Shown here piece after piece: positions 39,122-50,870 of a stretch of DNA of 64,000 nucleotides. The DNA comes from Coprinus comatus (Eukaryota; Basidiomycota; Agaricomycetes; Agaricales; Agaricaceae). Numbering within the stretch: position 1 is the first letter of the stretch; the number at the start of each line of letters is the position of its first letter. The translations under genes were made by a program, and so were the position numbers. The notes below the pieces were generated by a model. That model saw nothing but the letters and a program-made list of their open reading frames with translations, did not search any database and was not told the DNA's origin. The stretch spans positions 1-64,000 of the forward strand of contig JAWPGT010000095.1 in NCBI GenBank assembly GCA_034638255.1, in the 5' to 3' direction.

Positions 39122-40942
39122 ATAAGTCTAGGTGCTGTATATGTCAACTGCTGTGCGTTAATCTTGTGTGATCACTGGGAGAACAAAGGAACCTTCATTT
39201 CCATGAACACGAAGCCCCAAGGGTCGACGTGACCCATGTGTTCCAGTGCGTGCCGAAGCAAAAGTAACATGATGTAACATGCGGAATATTGATTCATTGA
39301 CTAATATGACTGATTCATACAAAAGTCATTTATTTCTGAATCACGAGACACCACTGTATGGTAGCTGGTCACAAACGTGGGTTTTCTTCCACTTCGGTGC
39401 GGCACAGTCACGCTCTTGAAGCTTCAAGAGTCGGCCTTAGCTTTATTCAAAATTCAAGTTCTGAACCCACCAACAACGACGTTGCCACCATCAAGTTGAA
39501 CCACCGGAATACCCTTTCCACCTCTTTGAAAATCCCCCCGAAATTATGGCACTCAGATCTTCCTCTATTCTGTAGGCTGGCAACCATTTAGACCCAGACG
39601 ATATGCAACTACGTTGAGATACCGACACCATCAGTCCTCTATGACGGTCCGGTCTACAGTGTCGCCCTTTCACTTAACAAGACATCTTGTTGTTCAAGCT
39701 TCTTTTCATAATTATGCATATTCGCCACTCAAAAACTAGAAACTCAAATTGTCGTCGTCTCTACAACATTTACTCTGGAATCTGGAAGGTGTTGCCGTCA
39801 CTGGTACAGGTTCTACAATATTGTAATAACTGGCTTTTCTATGCCCAACTGGATCAACTCAGAATTCAAGGGGACAGTTAATGATATTGTCAAGATCAAT
39901 CAATGGAGACGATAGGCGCAACAGAGTTTGTATCCCTTTGTTGGACATTATATCACATGAGGTAGTTGTAGATATATAATGTCTTCACCAACGTCAATAT
40001 AACTTAACCTCGTATCATCATCATCTCCAAGAATCTTATACCCTTCTCCTGCACCAGAAAGATTGTTTTTGCTGGATGCTACTGACGAAGGAGGTATAGT
40101 GACTGGGTTCTAAATCGTTGCATCTGCAATATATGTATACATTTTGTTCCTTCATGATACATACCTATGGTTAACGAGATACTCCCCTCTATTTCCGAAT
40201 TTGGATTCACCCTTGTGGATAGTCAGTCCGGTCACCAGTGCCACTTCGCTCAGCTACACTTCGCGTTATTTGAGGGAACGTGTTAATAGTACGGGCCCAT
40301 ATTTATTATTTCCTTCCTACCACTGCATATGTACTTATATTCCTCTTAGGCTTCAACATCGGGAAAGATGACAATATCTACCTGAAAAAATTAAAACTTT
40401 CAAAGTGGAGCTCGATTCATTGAGGCTTCGTCCCATTGTTTATAGAACCAGCAATAATGCCTCAAACAACACATTAGCTTATCGATCATTTTCTCACCCT
40501 TCCTCGAACAAAGAGCATACCACCAGATGGTCATATCATGACAATAAAGTGATAATATCCAAAAGGAAGGGTTCAGCTCCGGACACAACTCCAACAGATA
40601 TACAACTCGTAATTTGACACTTAAATCGAAAAAAAAAAAACTCAACCCAAATAGTTCCCATTCGCGGCGAAATCTGGGGAAAAAGTCGGAACCGAGGACC
40701 TTTGTTCTTGGCAGATTCTTGTCGGGTTCTTGCGTCTGATGTATGTAGATTCTCCAGGAGACAGAGCTTGAGACCAAACTTGTACCTGGGAATACTCATA
40801 GTGCGACGGAGGTTCGGACGCATAATGAACCACTCGCAGGTGTTAATAAAGCGTGTGGAGGAAAATTCAGGGCTACATTTCCCTGATAACATTTATAAAA
40901 GACGACAAAACCAATCCAAGATTGTTTCTTTACGATTAGGCA
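39122..40942. other. Intergenic region
   Basis: No recognisable gene. Minus-strand frames at 40400-40892 overlap one another and have no motif. The last part is presumably the old promoter of the tyrosinase. Confidence 0.4.
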
Positions 40943-42227
40943 ATGGTACCCCCATTTCTCTACTTGTCCATCCTCAGCCTTGGGGTAGCACTCGTTGGTG
41001 CTATCCCTTCACCATCTACCAACTCATTACATGATCTTTATGGAGGTAACGGTGCAAGGGTCTGTCGGAAATTAGCAGTCCGTGAAGAATGGTATGCAAA
41101 TGTAGAGTTAATGAACTTTTTACTGCTGATTATTGCTACTGTTCGGATGTACGAGGGATATAAGTACCTCTAGCAAGCGTAGCTACATCAATGCCGTCAA
41201 ATGTCTGCAGAATACACGAGCTTTCAACCTCTCTCTACCCACAAGATTTACCCGATATGATGAGTTTGTATATACTCACCTTAAGGCTGCGGATGGAATT
41301 CACGGCGTAGCAAGGTATTCTTTGCTATATATATCTAGACAAGATACTAACTATGGTTTATTTATAGGGACAATTCCTTCCCTGGCATAGACATTTTGGA
41401 CACTTGTACGAAACAAATCTTCGAGTGTAATGCGGTTACGAAGGCCCCTTTCCGTAAGAATCCTGTAATCTCACTCATTATCCCTAATACCCACATATTA
41501 CTAGCTACTGGGACTGGACTAGCGATGCCAATGGCAATAAATCTACCTCCGAGTTGCCTGTATTTCACTCAATTTTTGGGATGGGTGGAGATGGTGTACC
41601 AAGAACCTATTCACCGCCGACTGATGACGATGGTTCTGCTTTCCCCAGCCCGCCTGATTCCGCCAAAGGTTGTGTTGGAACTGGACCTTTCACCAACACT
41701 ACCTGACACGTTGGACCCGGAATTCGATTTACTGATCACTGCTTAACAAGAAATTTCGTTGAAGGACGTCGACCTCAATTTACTCCATCATCCATTACGA
41801 ATATTCTTAACCAAACCAATTACGATGATTTCTGGAACTCATTGGATGGAGCACCATTTAAAACTTTCCTCAGGCTTCATGATTCCGGTCATGCACATGT
41901 GGGAGGTGATATGATCAATTTCTAACCAGTCCTAACGGTTCGTGTTCCCGTCTTTACACCCTACGACAAATGAATGGCGCTGACACATATATAGATCCTA
42001 CCTTCTACCTTCACCATGCAGGATTAGATCGTCTGTGGTGGAAGTGGCAAAATGCTGATTTATCAACACGACTTTATCAAATTGGAGGAAGGGCAAGAAC
42101 TTCACCTCCATATGGTGAAACTACTTGAGATGATCAATTACCACTCGATAGATTTGCACCGGAGGTTTCTGTTCATGATTCGATGGATATCAGATTGGAA
42201 CCGTTTTGCTACACTTATGAAAACTAA
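40943..42227 (+). pseudogene. Decayed tyrosinase (common central domain)
   Basis: The gene begins with an intact signal peptide (MVPPFLYLSILSLGVALVGA) and first exon. The tyrosinase family oxidises monophenols and o-diphenols at a two-copper centre, often for melanin. Copper-site motifs survive: GIHG, QFLPWHRHFGHLYE, LHDSGHAHVGGDM and DPTFYLHHAGLDRLWWKWQ, so the six histidine positions are still readable. The frame is broken by in-frame stops at 41428-41430 (before CGYEG), 41704-41706 and 42126-42128. There is also a frame problem at 41923 (stop before SPNG) and an imperfect splice phase at about 41315/41370. Most introns still have good signals (for example GTAAGA to CTAG at 41454-41500). 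Several independent lesions make this a pseudogene, not a sequencing error. Confidence 0.85.
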
Positions 42228-43261
42228 GGGTAATTGTAACTCTCACTGACCCATATGCCAATTATCGAGCGCTCACGCGCAAACATTCAATGGAAGTATC
42301 CTCCGAAAAAATCGTTGCATACATTTGCTAGTACAAGCGGCAAAACAAGTGGCATAACATAATATTAAAGGGGGCAAATAATATCCAAATATAAATGAAT
42401 CATATACTCGTACCATTCAATGTTGCTTGTATGAAGTCCAATGAGAGCAATCTTTTTTCATGTTCGATACTTGAGTGCCGTCCCGAACGAAGACAAGAAT
42501 CCATTGGCATGATTTTGGATGCCATTGTATTGTTGGCTAAACGTTCAACGGCCGAGCCCTAGCAATATACACAACTAACATGCAAAAATCAACGTTGCGC
42601 TAGAAAACCTGTACGAGAGTCTAGTGTTTTAAGGTTTCATGTTTTCGAAAACTGGAACCATCATCGTTCGAAACTGTGAACATAATAGATAAGTGTTTTA
42701 TACAATTGATCGGCGGTACCTTTCTAGAAAAAAAAGCTACAGACGAATGAACTGATTCCGAGACAAAGTGTGAGCGGGATATGCACGCAAAATAGTAGAG
42801 GAAGAAAACCAGTAATACATAGAGGCGAACGAGAATCGAAAACTGAAAGCTGAACGCGAAGGGTTAAGAATCTGCAGAAAAAACGAGACTTGATACTCTG
42901 AAACTCGGAAATTGGAAGAGCATGTCGACAAAATATCCAGATCGCAATACTTTTTGGGTAAACCAGGAAAGTGATGAAAGTAGGAAACAAGCCTGTCCTC
43001 CGCCTCCTCCCCCCTCATTAGCACCTATTGCATCATGGAAGAAAAATGGATCAGAAAAAAATGGCGAGAAGAACACAGGATAGGGAAAAATCGAAAAAAA
43101 AAGAATTGGAAAATATTTCAGAGTAAGAACGTCTAGATAGAAACGAATACGAAGGATAGTGTACGTAGAAAACGTAATTTACGCAAAGGTAGATGGACGC
43201 TAGAAAACCAAAATGAGTTGATGATGTTTTATTTAAATTTTGGAGAACGCACCTCAGAAGG
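42228..43261. other. Intergenic region
   Basis: No gene seen. The minus-strand frames at 42724-43076 are Phe/Ser-rich shadows of A-rich sequence downstream of the next gene. Confidence 0.4.
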
Positions 43262-45334
43262 TTAAGACCAACCATCACTGGTGAAACCCAGATCCAGGCT
43301 GTCTAGTTCTACAGGGACATTCGTGATACCATCTAATGCGAAATCATGATCCTTAGACAACGAAACATCCTTGTCATCATATACGTCAACGGTCGAAGTT
43401 GACCATTTTGCCAATGGCGATGTAGGGATCTTATGATACGCAGGTCTTCCAGATATGATAATTCTCTTACTCGGTGGTATACACTTTGGTTCGTGTCGAT
43501 CCATCACCATTTTTGCTAAAAGCTGATGAGGGCTAGCGATCATACATTTCGACCCAATTTTCCCACTTGAGACAGACTGCTGTTCCCCCGCAGACCCTTC
43601 CGAGGACATGCGATCATCCATATTAACAGGTATTAAACCTGTTCCAGTTGCTGTTTTGCAGACCTTCCAACCTCGCTGCGCAAGTTTCAACCTTAATAAG
43701 GTTGCTACCTCTCTCACTCTCTCCCTTCTACGTTTCGTCGTCTTCCTCGCCTCTGATAACCGTGTACTACTACTACACGAGATTGTCCCATTCGTATTCC
43801 CAGGCAGCGAACCAGCGCCGGTGAGCATACTTGATTTCACCCTCTCTTCTTCCTCTATCATAGCTTCCAGGTGCTTCGTTGCACGTTCTGCATCTCTCAT
43901 CCTTTTCAACAACCCACAAGCACGTTTCAAATCTTCATCGCCTGGCAATTCAGATGCCACTACATCAGCATCAAGCATAGCACAAGGTTCTGGTCCTGGA
44001 GAACGTTGATTCCATTTAGTTCCTAGAAATTCACCACCGTCCATCATAGAAAGTAATCTTTCTGATGGCATAATCTTGACCATCCCCACTTCAACTGGGA
44101 TCAAATCTTCATCGGCTTCCGCTCCTGGCAATGAAAGAAGAGTTGTGATCTGTGGGGAGAACCGGGAATGCGTATCGTCAACTTCAGATGTATGTAAATC
44201 ATTAAGCAATGATGTTGAAGACAACATGTCATCAGGAAGAGCAGTGAAGCAACGCTTAGCGGGTGAATCAGGAGGTGATATAGGACTATAGAATTCATAG
44301 TCTAAGTCGAGTGATGGTTGAAGGTCTATGTTTAATCGCGGCGAACTTGGACCTGAATCCCCCATTGCCCATGATGAAGTTGTTGTCTGGTTATCGATTA
44401 TCGGGTCTGCAATTCGTCCTTGAAGTTCCATATACTCTATTTCCGGTGAAGATCCAGATGGAAATGAATGATCCTGCAAGTCAAGATCGTCAAGTGCGAG
44501 CAGTGGATTTATTTCCGGTGGTGATGAGTACCAGTAAAATGACAATGGAGAATGAGGATGTGAATCCGATATACCGAGCGGGGATAAGGGTGGTTGCTTC
44601 AGGGTAGATGCTTCGTGTTTGTCATCTCGTTCGTTACACTCGAGCAAAGAATGGGATGTTATACTGCTATCTCGGAGCAAAACGCAGCCAGGTGACGAAG
44701 AGTATGGTGATTCTGGTGAATCAGGTAGAGGATATGAGTGCTGTGGCCACTCCGATAGACTATCAGGAGATGTAGGTGAAGTAGGGGATAATAAGGAACT
44801 ACTACTGCTCTGACTACACGGAGTAAGCAGTGGCGATCCAGAATCGGAGTCGGTATCAGATATCGAAAGAGAACGCACACCGGCTAGCGGGGATAGCGGA
44901 GTACCATTATCGAGTTTCGGGAGCGATGTCGTGAATGTTGGAGATGTTAAAGGAGGTGAAAGCGGGGCCATGTGGGTAATAAATCGATCATAAAACATGA
45001 AGGGGGGAGAGTCAAGCACTCCCTCTGAAAAATAGGTAGAACGAAACGTTTCGTTTCGTCCAGAATCCGAAATTATGGAGTCCGAAAGTAACTGGTTGTC
45101 GCGCAGTAGCCTCGAGTCAGATAATGGAGACAAAGAATGATTAGTACCAGTCTGGATTTCTTGATTATTGCCAAGAGAGTGTTGAGGAAGGTCGAAGGCT
45201 GGTAGTTGGGTCCAACTTGGTAGAAAATGCCACTGAAGAAAGTCAGGATTTGAGCAAGTAAGAATCTTGGGACCCTTGGGGGTTGAACGTGAGTGCAGTG
45301 GGTGTTCCATAAGATGAGATTGGTAGTTGGGCAT
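43262..45334 (-). CDS. 690-residue Ser/Pro-rich protein with basic helix
   Basis: One uninterrupted exon of 690 codons, unusual in this intron-rich window. Function not recognised. About residues 110-330 are disordered, dominated by SP, PLSP and SPP motifs (many potential proline-directed kinase sites). An acidic segment follows. Then a predicted helix with LKRACGLLKRMRDAERATKH and EAMIEEEERV precedes a strongly basic stretch (KTTKRRRERVREVATLLR), which can serve as a nuclear localisation signal, and QRGWKV. The C-terminal region holds further conserved-looking hydrophobic motifs. The pattern fits a nuclear regulatory protein, but no DNA-binding fold is evident. The ATG at 45334 is the first in frame; MEHPLH nine residues later is an alternative. 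Confidence 0.7.
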   Translation of the reverse strand: MPNYQSHLMEHPLHSRSTPKGPKILTCSNPDFLQWHFLPSWTQLPAFDLPQHSLGNNQEIQTGTNHSLSPLSDSRLLRDNQLLSDSIISDSGRNETFRSTYFSEGVLDSPPFMFYDRFITHMAPLSPPLTSPTFTTSLPKLDNGTPLSPLAGVRSLSISDTDSDSGSPLLTPCSQSSSSSLLSPTSPTSPDSLSEWPQHSYPLPDSPESPYSSSPGCVLLRDSSITSHSLLECNERDDKHEASTLKQPPLSPLGISDSHPHSPLSFYWYSSPPEINPLLALDDLDLQDHSFPSGSSPEIEYMELQGRIADPIIDNQTTTSSWAMGDSGPSSPRLNIDLQPSLDLDYEFYSPISPPDSPAKRCFTALPDDMLSSTSLLNDLHTSEVDDTHSRFSPQITTLLSLPGAEADEDLIPVEVGMVKIMPSERLLSMMDGGEFLGTKWNQRSPGPEPCAMLDADVVASELPGDEDLKRACGLLKRMRDAERATKHLEAMIEEEERVKSSMLTGAGSLPGNTNGTISCSSSTRLSEARKTTKRRRERVREVATLLRLKLAQRGWKVCKTATGTGLIPVNMDDRMSSEGSAGEQQSVSSGKIGSKCMIASPHQLLAKMVMDRHEPKCIPPSKRIIISGRPAYHKIPTSPLAKWSTSTVDVYDDKDVSLSKDHDFALDGITNVPVELDSLDLGFTSDGWS

Positions 45335-45878
45335 AGTGTTTATAGATGAACTAAAGTCTTTAATAGGCCTACAGTATTGTCAGTACTATACAGCATATCT
45401 GCAAGAAACACTGACTGATAAATCCATGGCTGGAAATTTGGGGATGTGGTGGTGAGAAGTAAGTGTCAGCACAACTTGTCACTCAATATATTGCTGACGT
45501 AATTGCCACTGCCTCGAGGCCAAGTCATGCTTTACGATTAAGGTAACCTCCATCATAGAAGGTTGCCTCGAGGCCCCGGTCAACCACTCAGGCTCGTCGA
45601 CTCCATCAAATTTACATTTTAGGGCGATGCTAGGCGATGTTGGAAATGAATACAAGCTGGCGACTCTAAATACAGACACTGTTCAAACGTTCAAGCTCAA
45701 GCTCTGGCAGCCTGAGAGTCCTCATTGGTTCCCAGGGGCGTTGTGTAGAACACATTATCACACACCTTCTATCGATATCTACAGCATACCTCACGTCCCC
45801 CTTGTAAGAAATACGTACTTATGAGCATTACTTGTCACCTGAATTCGGCGGAGTTCGAGTGAGTGGCAAGATCTAGCC
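45335..45878. other. Intergenic region
   Basis: Between the start of the 690-residue protein and the 3' end of the MFS remnant, both on the minus strand. No gene seen. Confidence 0.4.
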
Positions 45879-46445
45879 TCAATTGGTCTGAGCGGTCGAG
45901 AACACCACGTTGCAACCACTCCGCATCGACTCTCCGTAACGAATTGTCAACCAAAACAACCTAGAAACGGGTAACTCAGTCAGCCCCTAGAAATACATGT
46001 TTTACGACATATTAAAATATTTACCCAAATCCCACCCATGCCAAAGTAGCAGAGAGTGTGTTGGTCATGAGCAACCCATAACCGTCAATCATCGGCATGA
46101 TACTTGCGATCGCAACAGAGAGAATCATTGACCGGAATCCACTTTCATGCGAGAAATCAACTTCATCAGACAGGGGCTGCCTTCGCAACTTCTTTACACC
46201 TACTTATTCACAGCCATGGCCTCAGCACTCCAGGAATGTAACACATCCACAACGTAAGCTGCTGCGGGGCCTAGGACTAACTCCAACTATTATGCATCAT
46301 GTTCAAACCCAGAGTTAGTGACTTAGTCGGCTCTAACCTGACTGAAGTTCAACAAGGCGCACCCCGAAGCCAATCATAAAAAGACAGATGAGGTTTAGAT
46401 AAAGACCAACACGATTTGGGATGTATGTCGTCACAAGTCCTGAAA
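45879..46445 (-). pseudogene. MFS transporter, C-terminal remnant
   Basis: Read on the minus strand, exons encode GLVTTYIPNRVGLYLNLICL (helix), then GPAAAYVVDVLHSWSAEAMA, SMILSVAIASIMPMIDGYGL with LLMTNTLSATLAWVGFG (two helices). A last exon, TIRYGESMRS, ends in a stop at 45879-45881. This is the last third of a 12-helix major facilitator of the drug-H+ antiporter type. The splice sites are intact (for example GTAAAT to CTAG after WVGFG). Upstream of 46445 the coding homology ends in AT-rich repeat DNA, so the first two thirds are missing. It sits at the edge of the transposon island. Confidence 0.6.
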
Positions 46446-46740
46446 GAATCATCATCAGTAAACTCCTCGATTGATTGTATTGGAACATATTTAAATAATT
46501 TGTCATTATGCAACATACATAGTGTATAAGCTCATGGTAGCTACATATATTATAATAAATAGGAAAATACAAATTATATTGTGTATTATATGTATCTGAC
46601 ATTGGTAATCTTGAAATATATGCTAGACAACTAGGATATGAGGTTAATAAATGAGAATAGCTATGAAGTGTACTTCAGATATTACTTACATATTACAAGT
46701 GGTACATATATATATCAAAAATGACAATGTGTATACAACA

Positions 46741-46845
46741 TATTGAACTCAATATTAGAGTACCTTCAATATATTGAGTTCAATATTAAAGTATGTGTAA
46801 TATATTGAGCTCAATATTAGAGTACATTCAATATATGGAGCTTGG
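46741..46845. repeat. 31-bp palindromic tandem repeat, about 3.3 units
   Basis: Units start at 46741, 46772, 46803 and 46834 (partial), each 31 bp. The core is TATTGAGCTCAATA or a close variant, itself a palindrome. AT-rich DNA surrounds it (46450-46990). Confidence 0.8.
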
Positions 46846-47589
46846 ATTTAAACTGGTTGAATATATATACATATATTGTAATATATTGAAGGCCCAAAAT
46901 ATAAATATTACTGTGTACTCCTGATATGACAGTACCAGTATTATACATTCTATGCAATTTCTTTTGTTACAAAAAAGTAGAGACTTGTTACAACATTCCA
47001 AGTCCTAAATACCACTCATCAGGTAGATCATCAATATCTAAATTATCATCAAGTCCTAATTCTGGTCCATCTATATCTTCATCCTCACCATCAGAAACAA
47101 CTTGGTGGAGAAGTATTTCTGAGGTATTACTAGAGTCTGATATATTACCAGTTTCTTCACCTTCATCAATTTTGGTATTACTAGACCATGGTTCTTGATC
47201 AAGAGGATCAACCTCTGAGAGAAAAGTATCTGTTGCATTCTGGGTTGACTTATGACCCACTCCTCTACCCCAGTAACACATTGTAAGATCATGTTCAGAA
47301 AATCTAACAAAAAACTCATTAGATTATAAATCAAAAATTAATTTAAATATTATACTCACATTCCTACATAGTAACAGAACCAATCTTCATCTTCTTCAAT
47401 AGGTAGACAAGCAATTGAGGGTGGGAGAAGATCTGATGTATGGCCAAAATGGAATGCAGGAATAATATGGGCAGCACGAAGAACATATTTTGGGTTAACA
47501 AACCCAAATGCATCAGGTTCATCTTTATCAGCAAATCCAACCATAGGAAGATGTTTGGCTAGCCAGCCATATTAGTGGCTTACATCAAC

Positions 47590-48223
47590 TGTTACAAGCC
47601 CACCCAATCCACTGGCCCGCACCACTACTATGGAAGAAGACCTGTTTGCCATCTTCCCCAAGCTCATTCCCCAAGACAACTCCGTCATGGATGACATTGT
47701 ATGATGAAGAGACTCCAAGCCCCACTGTGGTCTACAAGACACCACTATGACCTAATGTCAAACTAAGTATAAGTTTCCATTTATATTTAGAAGGTTACAT
47801 TTCTCTGGCTCCAGTATTACTTATCAGTTTCATCATTTTACTCCTGTTGACTAATCTTTCATTGTGTATGGAGTAAATAGTCCCCAACTCCAATGTCTCA
47901 CCTACTCCTGTTGACAGTTCTAGCATTGTATATGGAGTAGATTATAAAGCGATGACAAGTAGTAAGGATATAATTAGTTAGTAGCTATTATTAGGTACAT
48001 CCCTAGAATAGTATAAATACTCAATGTATTAGATGATTAAAGTCTTAAGCTTTAATCTCTTCTGTTGTATCCCTTATACATCTCTGTCTCCATACCTCTC
48101 AGTCACTAGGTTGAAAGGCCTTGAGATTGCAGCAGAGTGTTTATTGAACACACATTCCTACATGACTGCACTCTAGCATTTAAGTTCCAGGAGTGTTCAG
48201 CTTAACAGTTCATGGTCATAACA
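47590..48223 (-). mobile_element. Solo LTR, family B, with target duplication
   Basis: 634 bp, from TGTTAC to TCATAACA on the plus strand, the reverse of the copy at 59160. Flanked by TCAAC on both sides (47585-47589 and 48224-48228), a perfect 5-bp target duplication. No internal domain, so it is a recombination remnant. It splits the Plavaka transposase between GFADKDEP and the upstream coding part. Confidence 0.9.
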
Positions 48224-50242
48224 TCAACTCCAAACCATCAAACAAATAGGAAATGAATGGTTCGGTATCCCTGTTTTACATGAGAATGTGAAGGAAGTCC
48301 TGAAAAATATACCTTGACATGGAAAATCCCAATTATCCATGCATACCAATAGGGATGCCACTTTACACCATCTTCTGGCATTTCTTGAGATAACATCATG
48401 ATATCAGGTCGTGTCTAAGGATTAATAGTATCATATGTTTATTGGAGATCATATGTGGTATAATATACCCAGAGTTGTCAGTGGGAATATAGGGTGTTGT
48501 CAACAATAGAAATTGACCATAACATCTAATCAGAAAGAAGTTCTTCTTCATCCTGATCATAGTAAAGATCACCAATAACCTGCATTAACAAATGTTGGTG
48601 GAGCTTCCAACTAAAGTCCTATAGTTTATATAAGATTAAAATATAATTTAGAAATAGATAAAAAATCATACCTTTAATGCATAATCACCTTTATTTTCAT
48701 CTAACCATTTATAAAGATTAATTTTTGATGATGTGTCTGATGATATTTGATGATGTTCATTTGAAGAAACCTCAGGTAGAGTATCAGATCCATGAACAAA
48801 TTCAATAGGATGGTGAGTTGAAGATGAATGAGGAAGAGATGTAGGATTGGATGTAGATGAGAGTTGTTGGTTATTAAGTTGTAAAGGATCATGTTTTGAA
48901 ATACTTTGTAAAATATGTTGCCGTTGGACTTGTTTGCTAATCCCTTTGGTAAACTGACGTTGTTGAGAACAAGGATAAAATTGCTTAACATGTTGGTGTT
49001 CAGCCTCTCCCTATTATTGAATAATCAGTAGTAGATCTAAGCAATAATAGTTAAACCTTACCAACTGTGTACTATAGTTGTCAGTTGTTCCAAATTTCTG
49101 AACATACTCAACATAATCTCCCAGAAAATGATTTTTGATAGTATTAAGATTTAGCTGAACTTTCTTTGAAGTCAATGATTGAGTTTGATTACTTTCAGCT
49201 CCTAACCGATGAGCAGTAGAAATTTGATGTCAAGTACAAGTAACAATCTCCAATGGGAGCTCTTTGGTATTGAAGGAGGCAGATTTACTCTTGAAATCAT
49301 GTAAAAGTTGTCCAAGTTGTCAGGTTGAGCCTTGTAGCACAGATAAGGTAAAATCAGTATGAATACGCATCTTCGCAAACTCATGCCAAGTATTAAGTTC
49401 AAACAAAAGGTCTGAAAGCAACTTGTCAAAGTCTTTATCAGAAATCAATCCTTCAAAAGCAGGTATTACACACTATTAATATACATATTAATTATAATCT
49501 TTGGAAAAATAAAATAGATCTACCTGAAGAATATCTTCCCAATCATGTCCAGCAAGCCTTTTTTGTTCTGATATATTACTATGGAATTTTTGAATTGTTC
49601 CATTCCCAAATGGAGGAATTTTCTGATATCTAAATAAACATAAGTAATAGTTTAACAATGATAAAGGGGAATTTACCTTTGATTGAGTGTTTGAAGAGTG
49701 CCATTTCCATATGCTGCCAATACACACATTATATGTGTAAGAACTTGCTTTGCAATACCAAGTTCAAACTCATGAAGAAGATCAGGAGCAATTATGGTAT
49801 GAAAATCAAAGCCAGATGATGAAAACCGAGTAGAAAAGGCATTCTATACAAATATATAAGTAATTCATTAATAAGAAAAGAAATAGACTTACATTAATAG
49901 GTACAAGTGAGTATGGAGTAAGTAATCTATCCACATGTTTGCTTATGACTACAAAACCATGTTTGAAAATAAATTCTCTTGATTTCTTGATGAGACATTG
50001 ACAAAGTTCATCATCAGTTCTTTGATTCTCTATCCTTATAAGAAAATCTTGTAATGTCCCAAGCAGGTAAAGATCAGATTTCTTTACCAAACACTGTGGA
50101 CATGGATAGTTGCCAAAATAACAAATAAGAGCCATAAGAACTTTAAAATAGTAATATATCAGTAAAGTTTGTTAATAAAAATATCAATTTACATACTTTT
50201 TGGGATAGTCCATACTATAGATGAAGAATTGAGGGAACATAC

Positions 50243-50870
50243 TGTTATGACCACAAACCGTTAAGCTGAACACTCCTGGAACTTAAACGCTAGAGTGCAG
50301 TCGTGTAGGAACGTGCGATCAATAAACACTCTGCTGCAATCTCAAGGCCTTTCAACCTAGTGACCGAGAGGTATGGAGACAGAGATGTATAAGGGCTACA
50401 ACAGAAGAGATTAAAGCTTAGGGCTTTAATCATCTAATACAGTGAGTATTTATACTATTCTAGGGATGTACCTATTAATAGCTACTAACTACGTATATCC
50501 TAAATACTCGTCATCGCTTTATAATCTACTCCATACACAATGCTAGAACTGTCAACAGGAGTAGGTGAGACATCGGGGTCGGGGACTATTTACTCCATAT
50601 ACAATGAAAGATTAGTCAACAGGAGTAAAATGACGAAACAGATAACTAATACTGGAGCTGGGGAAATGCAGGCTTCTAAGCATAAGTGGAGTCTCATACT
50701 TAGTTCGACGTTAGGTCATGGCGATGTCATAGTGATGTCATTGGGGAATAGTATGTCAGGCGGAGTCATCCATGATGGTGTCATCATTGGGAATGAGTTC
50801 GGGGAAGATGGCGAACAAGTCTTCCTTGGTGGTGGTGGTACGGGCCAGTGGTTTGGGTGGACTCGTAACA
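50243..50870 (+). mobile_element. Solo LTR, family B, with target duplication
   Basis: 628 bp, from TGTTATGACC to CTCGTAACA. Flanked by CATAC at 50238-50242 and 50871-50875, a perfect 5-bp target duplication. Inserted in the Plavaka remnant. Long open frames here are within the LTR and not coding. Confidence 0.92.
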
